Shown here piece by piece: positions 57,452 through 64,000 of a stretch of DNA of 64,000 bases; within the stretch, counting starts at the first letter, position 1, and each line of letters opens with the position of its first letter. The stretch covers positions 3,410,001-3,474,000 of the forward strand of contig NZ_CP186334.1 of assembly GCF_049347105.1 (NCBI RefSeq). Direction: 5' to 3'. This stretch comes from Gaoshiqia hydrogeniformans. GTDB lineage: Bacteria; Bacteroidota; Bacteroidia; Bacteroidales; Prolixibacteraceae. The notes under the pieces were generated by a model. The model was not told the DNA's origin. It did not search any database and saw nothing but the letters and a program-made list of their open reading frames with translations. A program made the position numbers and the translations under genes.

Positions 57452-59764
57452 CTAGCGAACGATCCGGAGTTTTGCAAATTTCAGCAATAGTTGTTTTTGA
57501 CCGGCATTCGGAAAAAATACGGTAGCTTTCAGGTTCGGAAATGTTCCTTCAACCTGCTGGACTTTTCCCTGTCCGAATCGCTGGTGTTCCACGTTCATCC
57601 CCGGCTGTATATCGCGGGGGTCGTCACCGTCGATCGTTTGGCTTTGTTTTTTTGCTTCGCGAAGCTTTACCAGTTTTTCACTGATCGACTGCTGATTTTC
57701 GATAACCGGACGATTGGCCGGGAAGGCCGGGTTTTTGCCAAAATTTTGCGTTGTGCGGGCGGCCGGTAGTTCCTGATCGAAGCCAAATCCGTTTTCTTCG
57801 GGCATAATCAGGTATGCGGGATCAATTTCGGCAATAAAACGGCTTGGGTTGCAAAAGTCGAGTTTTCCCCAGCGATATCGTTGTTTGGCAAAGCTCAGAT
57901 AGGCGTTTTCTTCGGCCCGGGTCAGCGCCACATAAAACAGGCGGCGTTCTTCTTCGAACGATTCAATTGAAGGGTTCGAGCCCATAGGGGCCGACGGGAA
58001 CAGGTTTTCTTCGATCCCCACAATAAATACATTCTTAAATTCGAGTCCTTTGGATGAATGGACTGTCATCAGTGTCACTTTGTCACGGTCAGTGTCCTTG
58101 TCGGTATCCTGGTCGGTTAGCAGGGCGACATCTTCCATATAATTGGCCAGGGAGTTGGGTAATCCCTCTTCGCGGGCGTTGATGGTAAACTCCTGGATCC
58201 CGTTAAGCAGTTCTTGGATATTCTCGAAACGGCTGAGTCCTTCGGGTGTCTGGTCGCGGTAAAGGTCTTTCATGATACCGGTTTGCGTGGCAATCGATCC
58301 GGCAAGATCATAGGCGTCGGTGGTTGCAACGAGCTCCGAAAACTGGCCGATGACGGCCGAAAACTCAATCAGTTTGCTGATGGTTCCTTTGTTTAAGGCG
58401 GCCGGGTTCTCGCGGCTGCTTTTTGAAACGATCTCAAAAATGCTGATGCTTTCAGACAAGGCTGCCTGTTCCAGTTTATGCAGGGTGGTGTCTCCGATTC
58501 CCCGGGCAGGATAATTGATGACCCGTTTCAGCGCTTCGTTGTCTTTTGGGTTGATCACCAAACGAAAATAAGCCAGTAAATCTTTGATTTCTTTCCGCTG
58601 GTAGAATGAAAGGCCGCCGTAAATTTTATAAGGGATGTTGCGTTTTCGCAAGGCCTCCTCGAAAATACGCGACTGGGCATTTGTCCGGTAAAGAATGGCA
58701 TAATCCTCGTAGCGGTAATGCAGGCGCATGCGGGTTTCGCTTATTTCGTTGGCTACCAGGTAGCCTTCTTCGTTGTCGGTTAAGGCTGAAAAAACTTTAA
58801 TCAGGTTTCCCGGATTCTTTTCAGAAAAGACATTTTTGGGGATTTGTCGCTTGTTTTTGGCAATAATGCTGTTGGCTGCATTGACAATGTTTTGGGTCGA
58901 CCGGTAGTTTTGTTCCAGCTTAAATATCTGGTGATTCGGGTAATCTTTCTGAAAGTTCAGGATGTTTTCGATCCGGGCTCCCCGGAAAGAATAGATACTC
59001 TGGGCGTCGTCGCCAACAACACAAAGGTTTTGATGCAGGGCTGCCAGGTTTTTTACAATCAGGTATTGGGCGAAATTGGTATCCTGGTACTCGTCAACCA
59101 ACAGGTAGTCGAACCGATGCTGATATTTTTCGAGTGTTGCCTTGTGGTCGCGAAAAAGGATGTTGGTTCTCAGCAAGAGGTCGTCAAAATCCATGGCGCC
59201 GGCCAATATACAGCGCCGGTCGTATTCTTTGTAGATCTCGCCGATACGGGGCATCCGGATACTCAGGTCATATTCGGCAATTTGTCCGTTTTTCTGATAG
59301 GCCACCGGGGTAATCAGGCTGTTTTTTGCTGATGAAATGCGGCCGGACACCACATTGGGTTTATAGGTCTTATCATCCAGCTGCAAATCTTTGATGATTG
59401 TTTTGAGCAGGCTTTTTGAATCGGCCGAATCATAAATGGTGAAGTTTGAAGGAAATCCGATCAGTTCCGCTTCCGTACGCAGGATGCGGGCAAAGATGGA
59501 GTGGAATGTACCCATCCAGAGGCTACGGGCGGTGTTTTGCCCAACGATGGATGCGATTCGTTCTTTCATTTCTTTGGCGGCCTTATTGGTAAAGGTGAGC
59601 GCCAAAATACTTCCGGGTTTAACTCCCTGTTTGAGTAAGTGTGCAATGCGGTAGGTTAATACGCGGGTTTTTCCAGATCCGGCGCCGGCAATTACCAGCG
59701 ACGGGCCATCAATATTGACTACTGCTTTGCGTTGAGCTTCGTTTAATTCGTCCAAATAATTCAT
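57452..59764 (-). CDS. UvrD/PcrA-family DNA helicase
   Basis: Superfamily 1A 3'-5' helicase of 770 residues. All motifs are present: Q-motif LNEAQRKAV, Walker A IAGAGSGKTRVLTYRI, motif Ia LALTFTNKAAKEM, DEYQDTN (motif II), GDDAQSIYSFRGA (motif III), KLEQNYRSTQNI (IV), VTLMTVHSSKGLEFKNVF (V) and LFYVALTRAEENAYL (VI). The C-terminal PcrA-type tail ends in a tudor-like fold (GMNVEHQRFGQGKVQQVEG). It acts in repair and in removing RecA or stalled polymerase. The ATG at 59764 (MNYLDELNEAQ) is chosen because the Q-motif follows at once. Confidence 0.95.
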   Translation of the reverse strand: MNYLDELNEAQRKAVVNIDGPSLVIAGAGSGKTRVLTYRIAHLLKQGVKPGSILALTFTNKAAKEMKERIASIVGQNTARSLWMGTFHSIFARILRTEAELIGFPSNFTIYDSADSKSLLKTIIKDLQLDDKTYKPNVVSGRISSAKNSLITPVAYQKNGQIAEYDLSIRMPRIGEIYKEYDRRCILAGAMDFDDLLLRTNILFRDHKATLEKYQHRFDYLLVDEYQDTNFAQYLIVKNLAALHQNLCVVGDDAQSIYSFRGARIENILNFQKDYPNHQIFKLEQNYRSTQNIVNAANSIIAKNKRQIPKNVFSEKNPGNLIKVFSALTDNEEGYLVANEISETRMRLHYRYEDYAILYRTNAQSRIFEEALRKRNIPYKIYGGLSFYQRKEIKDLLAYFRLVINPKDNEALKRVINYPARGIGDTTLHKLEQAALSESISIFEIVSKSSRENPAALNKGTISKLIEFSAVIGQFSELVATTDAYDLAGSIATQTGIMKDLYRDQTPEGLSRFENIQELLNGIQEFTINAREEGLPNSLANYMEDVALLTDQDTDKDTDRDKVTLMTVHSSKGLEFKNVFIVGIEENLFPSAPMGSNPSIESFEEERRLFYVALTRAEENAYLSFAKQRYRWGKLDFCNPSRFIAEIDPAYLIMPEENGFGFDQELPAARTTQNFGKNPAFPANRPVIENQQSISEKLVKLREAKKQSQTIDGDDPRDIQPGMNVEHQRFGQGKVQQVEGTFPNLKATVFFPNAGQKQLLLKFAKLRIVR

Positions 59765-60076
59765 GCCTGTCCTTATCAAAGTCACCGTTTATTCAATCTT
59801 CTCAATCGATTCCGGCCGGTTTTTCCTGTAAAAGTTTAACAATATTCGATGAAATGTTATGTCTTTTCAAAATAAAGTTCAAAAGTAAAATCTATTTTTA
59901 AGAATAGCTGTTCCCTGCATGTATAGTTTTCAACAACATTCAGGCAGTAATTTTAGTTTTTACATCGAATGATTCATCTGTATTTTGTTCGAATTAAAAA
60001 AACAACAGGCTGCAAAAGATAAATCAATTTTATGCGTTAATATTGTATTGTCAGATTTCTTAAGACCATCTTCAAT
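59765..60076. other. 312-bp divergent gap between the helicase and PKD genes
   Basis: No coding potential. AT-rich; on the minus strand TACTTTTG at 59880-59887 fits a -7 box toward the helicase gene, without a clear -33 element. No confident promoter toward the PKD gene was found. Confidence 0.45.
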
Positions 60077-61360
60077 ATGGATTTTAAACAAAGAAATTAC
60101 ATTTTTCTGCTTCTTTCGGCTATTTTGATCAGTTCATTTTCATACGGGCAGCTATCGGCTGTGGCCGACGGTGAAACAACAACGGCCTACAGCTCGGGCC
60201 CCCAGGACCAGATCTATATCTTTTGCGCATCTCCCAACGAGACGGTTGCGTCGCTTACTGCCACCTATCCGGGCGGTGGGGCTGCCTTGTTCGAGTGGAC
60301 GAAATACAATCCCGCGTCCGGTTTGTTTGATGCTTACGAAACCGACAACCCGGGCAGTTCATCGTCCACCGTAAACAGTTTGCCGGACGGAGCTTACCGG
60401 GTCCAGATCAGTTCGGGCGGTAACAACGAAACCTATACGGCCTGGGTGTTTAACAATGGTTACTCGGCAACAGCCGAAATTTCGGAGTCAACCTGCGAGT
60501 ATTTTCAGTTGCAGGGCGCATTTGAAGGGACTGATTTGACTTATTATGACCTGGCGACAGGAAGCCAATTACAGGTTTTTAAAGATGTTAAAGTTCGATG
60601 GGAAGTCAATGGCGTGCTGGAAGCTACGGTGTTAAACCCTCAGATTTTTGACCCGCCAACCCAAAATACCGATTACCGGTTAACGGTTTACGATCGTTTT
60701 GGCTGTGAAGTCAGCGTAACGGTTCCTTACCAGTCGATTGTGCCGAAAGCTGCTTTTTCTGCCAATCCGCTAAAAGGAGAAGCCCCTTTAAGGGTGACTT
60801 TTACCAACCAGTCTCAAAATGCCGATCAGTACCAGTGGTTCTTTTTTCGCGATCTGGATGAGATGAAATTGGAAGCTATCCGTAACGGGGTGGTTTCAGA
60901 CAGTATCATGGATGTAGCGATTGACTCAGACCCCGTGTATGTGTACGAAAGTTCGGGGATCTATCAGGTAAAGCTGGTGGCATCCAAACATTCGGACGGC
61001 GGCATTTGTACCGACACGGTTTACCTCGATGGTTATCTTGTTGCCGACACGTCATTTGTTGACGTTCCAAACGTATTTACTCCCAATGGCGATGGTGATA
61101 ATGATGAGTTTGTGGTAAAGTATCAATCGTTGAAAAAGATCAGTGTTAAAATATTCAACCGCTGGGGGAAGCAGGTATTCTCATGGGAACGCAATAATAT
61201 TCAGGGTTTTGAAAATTCTGTAACCGAGTCAGTCTGGGATGGCCGGATTGGCGGGCGTTATGCCAGCCCGGGCGTGTATTACTACGTCATTGAAGGGCAG
61301 GGCAGGGACGATAAGAAACGTAATGCCCACGGATTTGTACACCTTTTCAGGGAAAAATAG
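60077..61360 (+). CDS. PKD protein with gliding-motility-type C-terminal secretion domain
   Basis: Exported surface or adhesion-type protein of 427 residues: signal peptide to about residue 25 (FSYGQ), a beta-rich N-terminal domain, and a PKD-like domain (AAFSANPLKGEAPLRVTFTN … YQWFF, VYESSGIYQVKLVA, about residues 231-325). The C-terminal ~85 residues carry VDVPNVFTPNGDGDNDEF, VKIFNRWGKQVF, VWDGRIGGRYASPGVYYYVI, which is the gliding motility-associated C-terminal (CHU_C, T9SS type B) domain. It is therefore a probable cargo of the type IX system whose PorV and GldJ are encoded at 3-6 kb. No enzyme domain is present. Confidence 0.88.
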   Translation: MDFKQRNYIFLLLSAILISSFSYGQLSAVADGETTTAYSSGPQDQIYIFCASPNETVASLTATYPGGGAALFEWTKYNPASGLFDAYETDNPGSSSSTVNSLPDGAYRVQISSGGNNETYTAWVFNNGYSATAEISESTCEYFQLQGAFEGTDLTYYDLATGSQLQVFKDVKVRWEVNGVLEATVLNPQIFDPPTQNTDYRLTVYDRFGCEVSVTVPYQSIVPKAAFSANPLKGEAPLRVTFTNQSQNADQYQWFFFRDLDEMKLEAIRNGVVSDSIMDVAIDSDPVYVYESSGIYQVKLVASKHSDGGICTDTVYLDGYLVADTSFVDVPNVFTPNGDGDNDEFVVKYQSLKKISVKIFNRWGKQVFSWERNNIQGFENSVTESVWDGRIGGRYASPGVYYYVIEGQGRDDKKRNAHGFVHLFREK

Positions 61361-61490
61361 GCTCCGCAGTTTGAGGTTGCAAATACCTGGCCCTTTCCGA
61401 AAACTGGCTATGAAGCAAAAACTTGCTGCCAAACCGCGCAATCCTGTCGGATTCGTAAAACTAAAAGAAGAATGATTTGAAGTTAAATCA

Positions 61491-62507
61491 TCAAAACCGC
61501 ACCAATATCTTCAAAACTTTACCGGGATTTTCCGACCAGTTTTGCATGGTTAAGGGAGCGTCTTCTGGTGTTACAATGGCAGAAATCAACAGGTTTTCAT
61601 CCAGCCCGCTGTTTTTCAGGTATTTGATTACCGCTTCAAAATCAGAAGGGTTGGCATTGCGTGAACCCCTGATTTCCAGTTCCTTTTGCACCCACAGCTT
61701 CGTTGAAAAAGAAACATCATTTCCGGCATAGCCAATGCAAACCACGCGCCCGGCAAATGCGACCTCTTCAATTGCCGATTTGTAGGTGACCGGGTTTCCG
61801 GCGGCTTCAACTACAACACTGGGGCCGTTCCCGTTGGTTATCCGTTCCAGTTCGTCGTGCAGGTTTTGCTCCAGGGAATTGATCAGGTAGCTGGCCCCTA
61901 ATTTTTTTGCGGTTTCCAGCTTCGAATGGTCAATATCCACAGCAATAACGGTGGCGCCGCGCAAAGCTGCCCTGACAATGGCGCCGCTTCCAATCATTCC
62001 GCAACCAAAAACCAGCACGGTATCCAGGTCGGTAACTTTTGCGTTATCGATGGCATGAAAGCCCACGGTCATCGGTTCGACCAGCGCCAATTGTATGGCC
62101 GATAATTCATCATCGACCAACACTTTTTGCCAGGGAACAGCGATGTATTCCGTCATGGCGCCGTCGCGTTGCACACCCAGCGTTTGGTTGTAACGACAGG
62201 CATTAAATCTTTTTTGTTTACACGAGGTGCATTGTCCGCAATTGGTGTAAGGCACAACAGTGGCCGGTTGCCCAATCCGGAAGCCGGCCGGAACTTCTGC
62301 TCCTGTTTCTTCGATTACCGCAGAAATTTCGTGTCCCGGAATCCGCGGGTACTGAACCAACGGATTCTTACCCAGGTAAGTGCTTAAATCGGACCCGCAA
62401 AATCCAACATAGGTTATTTTTAAAAGAATATCTCCTTTTCCGGCTTGTGGCTTGTTGCGTTCCACCAGTTTCATTTTGCCCGGTTTTGTAATTTCTATTG
62501 CTTTCAT
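61491..62507 (-). CDS. Zinc-dependent alcohol/sugar dehydrogenase (MDR family)
   Basis: Medium-chain dehydrogenase of 338 residues. The catalytic zinc site is CGSD and GHE (FCGSDLSTYLG, IPGHEISAVIEE), the structural zinc loop is NCGQCTSCKQKRFNAC, and the nucleotide fold begins VLVFGCGMIGSGAI. It resembles sorbitol or threonine dehydrogenases that oxidise a secondary hydroxyl. It is the third gene of an operon after a fuconolactonase-like amidohydrolase (17-bp gap) and an aldo/keto reductase, so it may oxidise an aldonate or keto-deoxy-aldonate intermediate. I use the ATG at 62507 (MKAIEITKP). Confidence 0.88.
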   Translation of the reverse strand: MKAIEITKPGKMKLVERNKPQAGKGDILLKITYVGFCGSDLSTYLGKNPLVQYPRIPGHEISAVIEETGAEVPAGFRIGQPATVVPYTNCGQCTSCKQKRFNACRYNQTLGVQRDGAMTEYIAVPWQKVLVDDELSAIQLALVEPMTVGFHAIDNAKVTDLDTVLVFGCGMIGSGAIVRAALRGATVIAVDIDHSKLETAKKLGASYLINSLEQNLHDELERITNGNGPSVVVEAAGNPVTYKSAIEEVAFAGRVVCIGYAGNDVSFSTKLWVQKELEIRGSRNANPSDFEAVIKYLKNSGLDENLLISAIVTPEDAPLTMQNWSENPGKVLKILVRF

Positions 62508-62524
62508 TTTTTTAAATTGAATCG

Positions 62525-63352
62525 TTAAAGTTGATAAGTTCTGACAGCATTCCGGTAAAAAATCAGGTCCTGCTCGGTCCGGCTCAAACCCGATATTGCT
62601 TTTTTTACCAGTGCGAGCCAATCGGCGTATTTGGTGGCTACAAGGCAAACCGGCCAGTCGGAGCCATACATCAAACGCGAAGGGCCAAATGCTTCGAGCG
62701 CTACGTCAAAATAGGGGTGAAGTTGTTCTTCGGTCCAGTTTTCATAGTCGGCCTCGGTAACCATCCCGCTGATCTTACAGCTCACATTTTCGCGTTTAGC
62801 CAGCTCATTCAGGTTTTTACGCCATGCCTGTATTTCGTTTGTTTTTATTTTCGGTTTGGCAACATGGTCCACGACAAACTGTTGCCGGGGATGCTGATCG
62901 ACAAAACGGATGGTATTGGGTAGCTGATGTTCAAAAATCAGGATATCGTAAACCAGCCCGTAATCTTTCAGATACGAAATGCCCCGGTTAAAATCCGGCC
63001 GCAGGATAAACTCCGGATCAGCTTCTCCCTGGATCACGTGGCGAACAGCTTTCAGCCAGGGATGAGCGGCATATTTTTCCAGTACCTGCCGGATATTTTC
63101 ATCAGCCAGGGGCAGCCAACCGACAACTCCTTTTATAAAATCGTTTTTCGAAGCCAATTTTAACAGCCAGTCTGTTTCATCCAAACATTGGCGTGCCTGT
63201 ACCGAAACAACACCATCGACCCCGCTTGTATCAAGGCTTGCTTTGAGATCAGCCGGAAGAAAGTTCTTCCGGATGGCCGCCATATCGTCGTCAATCCAGC
63301 CAAACTCAACGGGATTGTAGTTCCAGAAATGATGATGGGTGTCAATAATCAT
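62525..63352 (-). CDS. Amidohydrolase, L-fuconolactonase-like (COG3618)
   Basis: Predicted lactonase of 275 residues with a TIM-barrel fold. It begins MIIDTHHHFWNY (the HxH metal or substrate motif), and has VVDHVAKPKIK with His and RLMYGSDWPVC with the late Asp. These positions match the fuconolactonase group that hydrolyses aldono-lactones. It lies 11 bp after the aldo/keto reductase gene and 17 bp before the Zn dehydrogenase. An oxidise-then-hydrolyse scheme (sugar to lactone to aldonate) follows directly from this gene order; L-fucose is the likeliest sugar but not proven. Confidence 0.88.
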   Translation of the reverse strand: MIIDTHHHFWNYNPVEFGWIDDDMAAIRKNFLPADLKASLDTSGVDGVVSVQARQCLDETDWLLKLASKNDFIKGVVGWLPLADENIRQVLEKYAAHPWLKAVRHVIQGEADPEFILRPDFNRGISYLKDYGLVYDILIFEHQLPNTIRFVDQHPRQQFVVDHVAKPKIKTNEIQAWRKNLNELAKRENVSCKISGMVTEADYENWTEEQLHPYFDVALEAFGPSRLMYGSDWPVCLVATKYADWLALVKKAISGLSRTEQDLIFYRNAVRTYQL

Positions 63353-63363
63353 AGCCTCAGAAT

Positions 63364-64000
63364 TTACAGGTAGGGATATGCTGCATCGATGATGCCGTTT
63401 GCCTTTAACGCTTTCCAGAAGTCAGTCGGGAATTCTTCATTCAAAACAGTCCGGTTGTGCGCCATCCGGTGTGGTTTACTCGGGTTAAGCGCTACCGCCG
63501 CAATCTGGGGCGCCGACATGGCAAACTTTAAACAGGCATCGCCGGGGGCGATGTCAAATTGTTTGCAAACCGCAAAAAACTTTTCCCGCCAGGCAAATAA
63601 TGGTTTATCTGTTTCATTATCGGGGTTGGTTGGCCGATAATCAAAATAATCTCCGCCGGTTAAAAATCCGGCATTAAAAATGGCCGAATTGATGATGCCG
63701 ACTCCATCTTCATCCAGCTTTCTCATGAAGTCAACAATTTCTTTGGGATGATGGTAGAGGGTAAACTTGTTGGCCAGCATCACCCAGTCAAATTTTACCT
63801 GTTGATAAAGTTCCCGGATGACCAGCCAGTCTTTCGATCCAATGCCAACAGCCTTCACCTCGCCTCTTGCCTTTAGTTCGAATAGGGCCTGGTAAGCGCC
63901 CAGGATATCGTCAAACCGTTTTTGCCGGTCGGTTTTGTCAACAGCGGCCAGCAAATACTCATCCGGATCGTGTACCGAAACCAGTTCCGGCAGATAGCTT
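63364..64000 (-). CDS. Aldo/keto reductase, sugar dehydrogenase type (5' end beyond the window)
   Basis: C-terminal ~212 residues of an aldo/keto reductase; the frame is open through base 64000 (first complete codon at 63999), so the N-terminal Asp/Tyr/Lys part is outside. Visible segments include SYLPELVSVHDPDEYL (start of the available sequence), ALFELKARGEVKAVGIGSKDW, and the C-terminal LKFAMSAPQIAAVALNPSKP. The subgroup resembles L-fucose dehydrogenase (D-threo-aldose 1-dehydrogenase). It precedes the lactonase and Zn dehydrogenase in one operon, fitting the first, lactone-forming step. Confidence 0.82.
   Translation of the reverse strand, partial: SYLPELVSVHDPDEYLLAAVDKTDRQKRFDDILGAYQALFELKARGEVKAVGIGSKDWLVIRELYQQVKFDWVMLANKFTLYHHPKEIVDFMRKLDEDGVGIINSAIFNAGFLTGGDYFDYRPTNPDNETDKPLFAWREKFFAVCKQFDIAPGDACLKFAMSAPQIAAVALNPSKPHRMAHNRTVLNEEFPTDFWKALKANGIIDAAYPYL

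Overview
The window is a chromosomal segment from a member of the Bacteroidota, most likely an environmental Marinilabiliales/Prolixibacteraceae-type organism. Evidence for this is the type IX secretion genes (gldJ, porV and a protein with a gliding-motility-type C-terminal domain), SusC/SusD and FecR/ECF-sigma pairs, DUF4290 next to murA, long-form urocanase, TAnnTTTG-type -7 promoter boxes and almost no Shine-Dalgarno signals. The family-level placement is an inference. No phage, CRISPR array, plasmid origin or rRNA was seen. One insertion sequence and one tRNA (Lys, CTT) are present.

Layout. 1-6.8 kb: partial cca, a thioredoxin, murF, gldJ, then porV translationally coupled to ispF, and a small thioredoxin-like gene. 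6.8-13 kb: a TPR sensor histidine kinase whose stop codon abuts that of convergent hutU, then a lemA-TPM-TPM operon. 13-17.6 kb: two unknown small genes, tRNA-Lys flanked by terminators, a Zn-ribbon/Nif3 pair, and a MerR/M23-peptidase pair. 17.7-29.5 kb: housekeeping and metabolism (alaS, a glutamine amidotransferase, hutH, an ECF sigma/membrane protein/Spy-like operon, ychF, an NhaD-type antiporter, asnB), with a mosaic of degenerate heptamer repeats at the 3' end of hutH.

29.6-34.9 kb: a Fec-type module (ECF sigma, FecR, TonB-dependent receptor) whose sigma gene is split by an intact ISAs1-family element. The element has 19-bp perfect terminal repeats and a 10-bp target duplication, and removing it restores the reading frame exactly. 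35-38.2 kb: a DUF4956 / DUF2490 / beta-helix lipoprotein operon. 38.7-52.7 kb: a two-part polysaccharide utilisation locus. The first part (GH105, a Tat-exported Gfo/Idh/MocA oxidoreductase and an exported isomerase-fold protein) has a perfect LacI-type palindrome inside its promoter. The second part is ECF sigma, FecR, SusC, SusD and two surface lipoproteins. A minus-strand terminator-like hairpin just upstream of susC suggests an antisense RNA.

52.8-64 kb: grpE-dnaJ, a TlpA-like thioredoxin, murA (active-site Cys replaced by Asp) with DUF4290, a UvrD/PcrA helicase, a PKD protein with a T9SS-type tail, and the distal end of a sugar-oxidation operon (aldo/keto reductase, fuconolactonase-like amidohydrolase, Zn dehydrogenase) that runs off the right edge.

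The strongest signals beyond routine annotation are the reading-frame-restoring IS insertion in a sigma gene, the LacI-like operator controlling a secreted oxidoreductase/isomerase pair (a possible oxidative, 3-keto-type glycan cleavage route), the possible antisense RNA at susC, the heptamer mosaic, and the Asp-type MurA.
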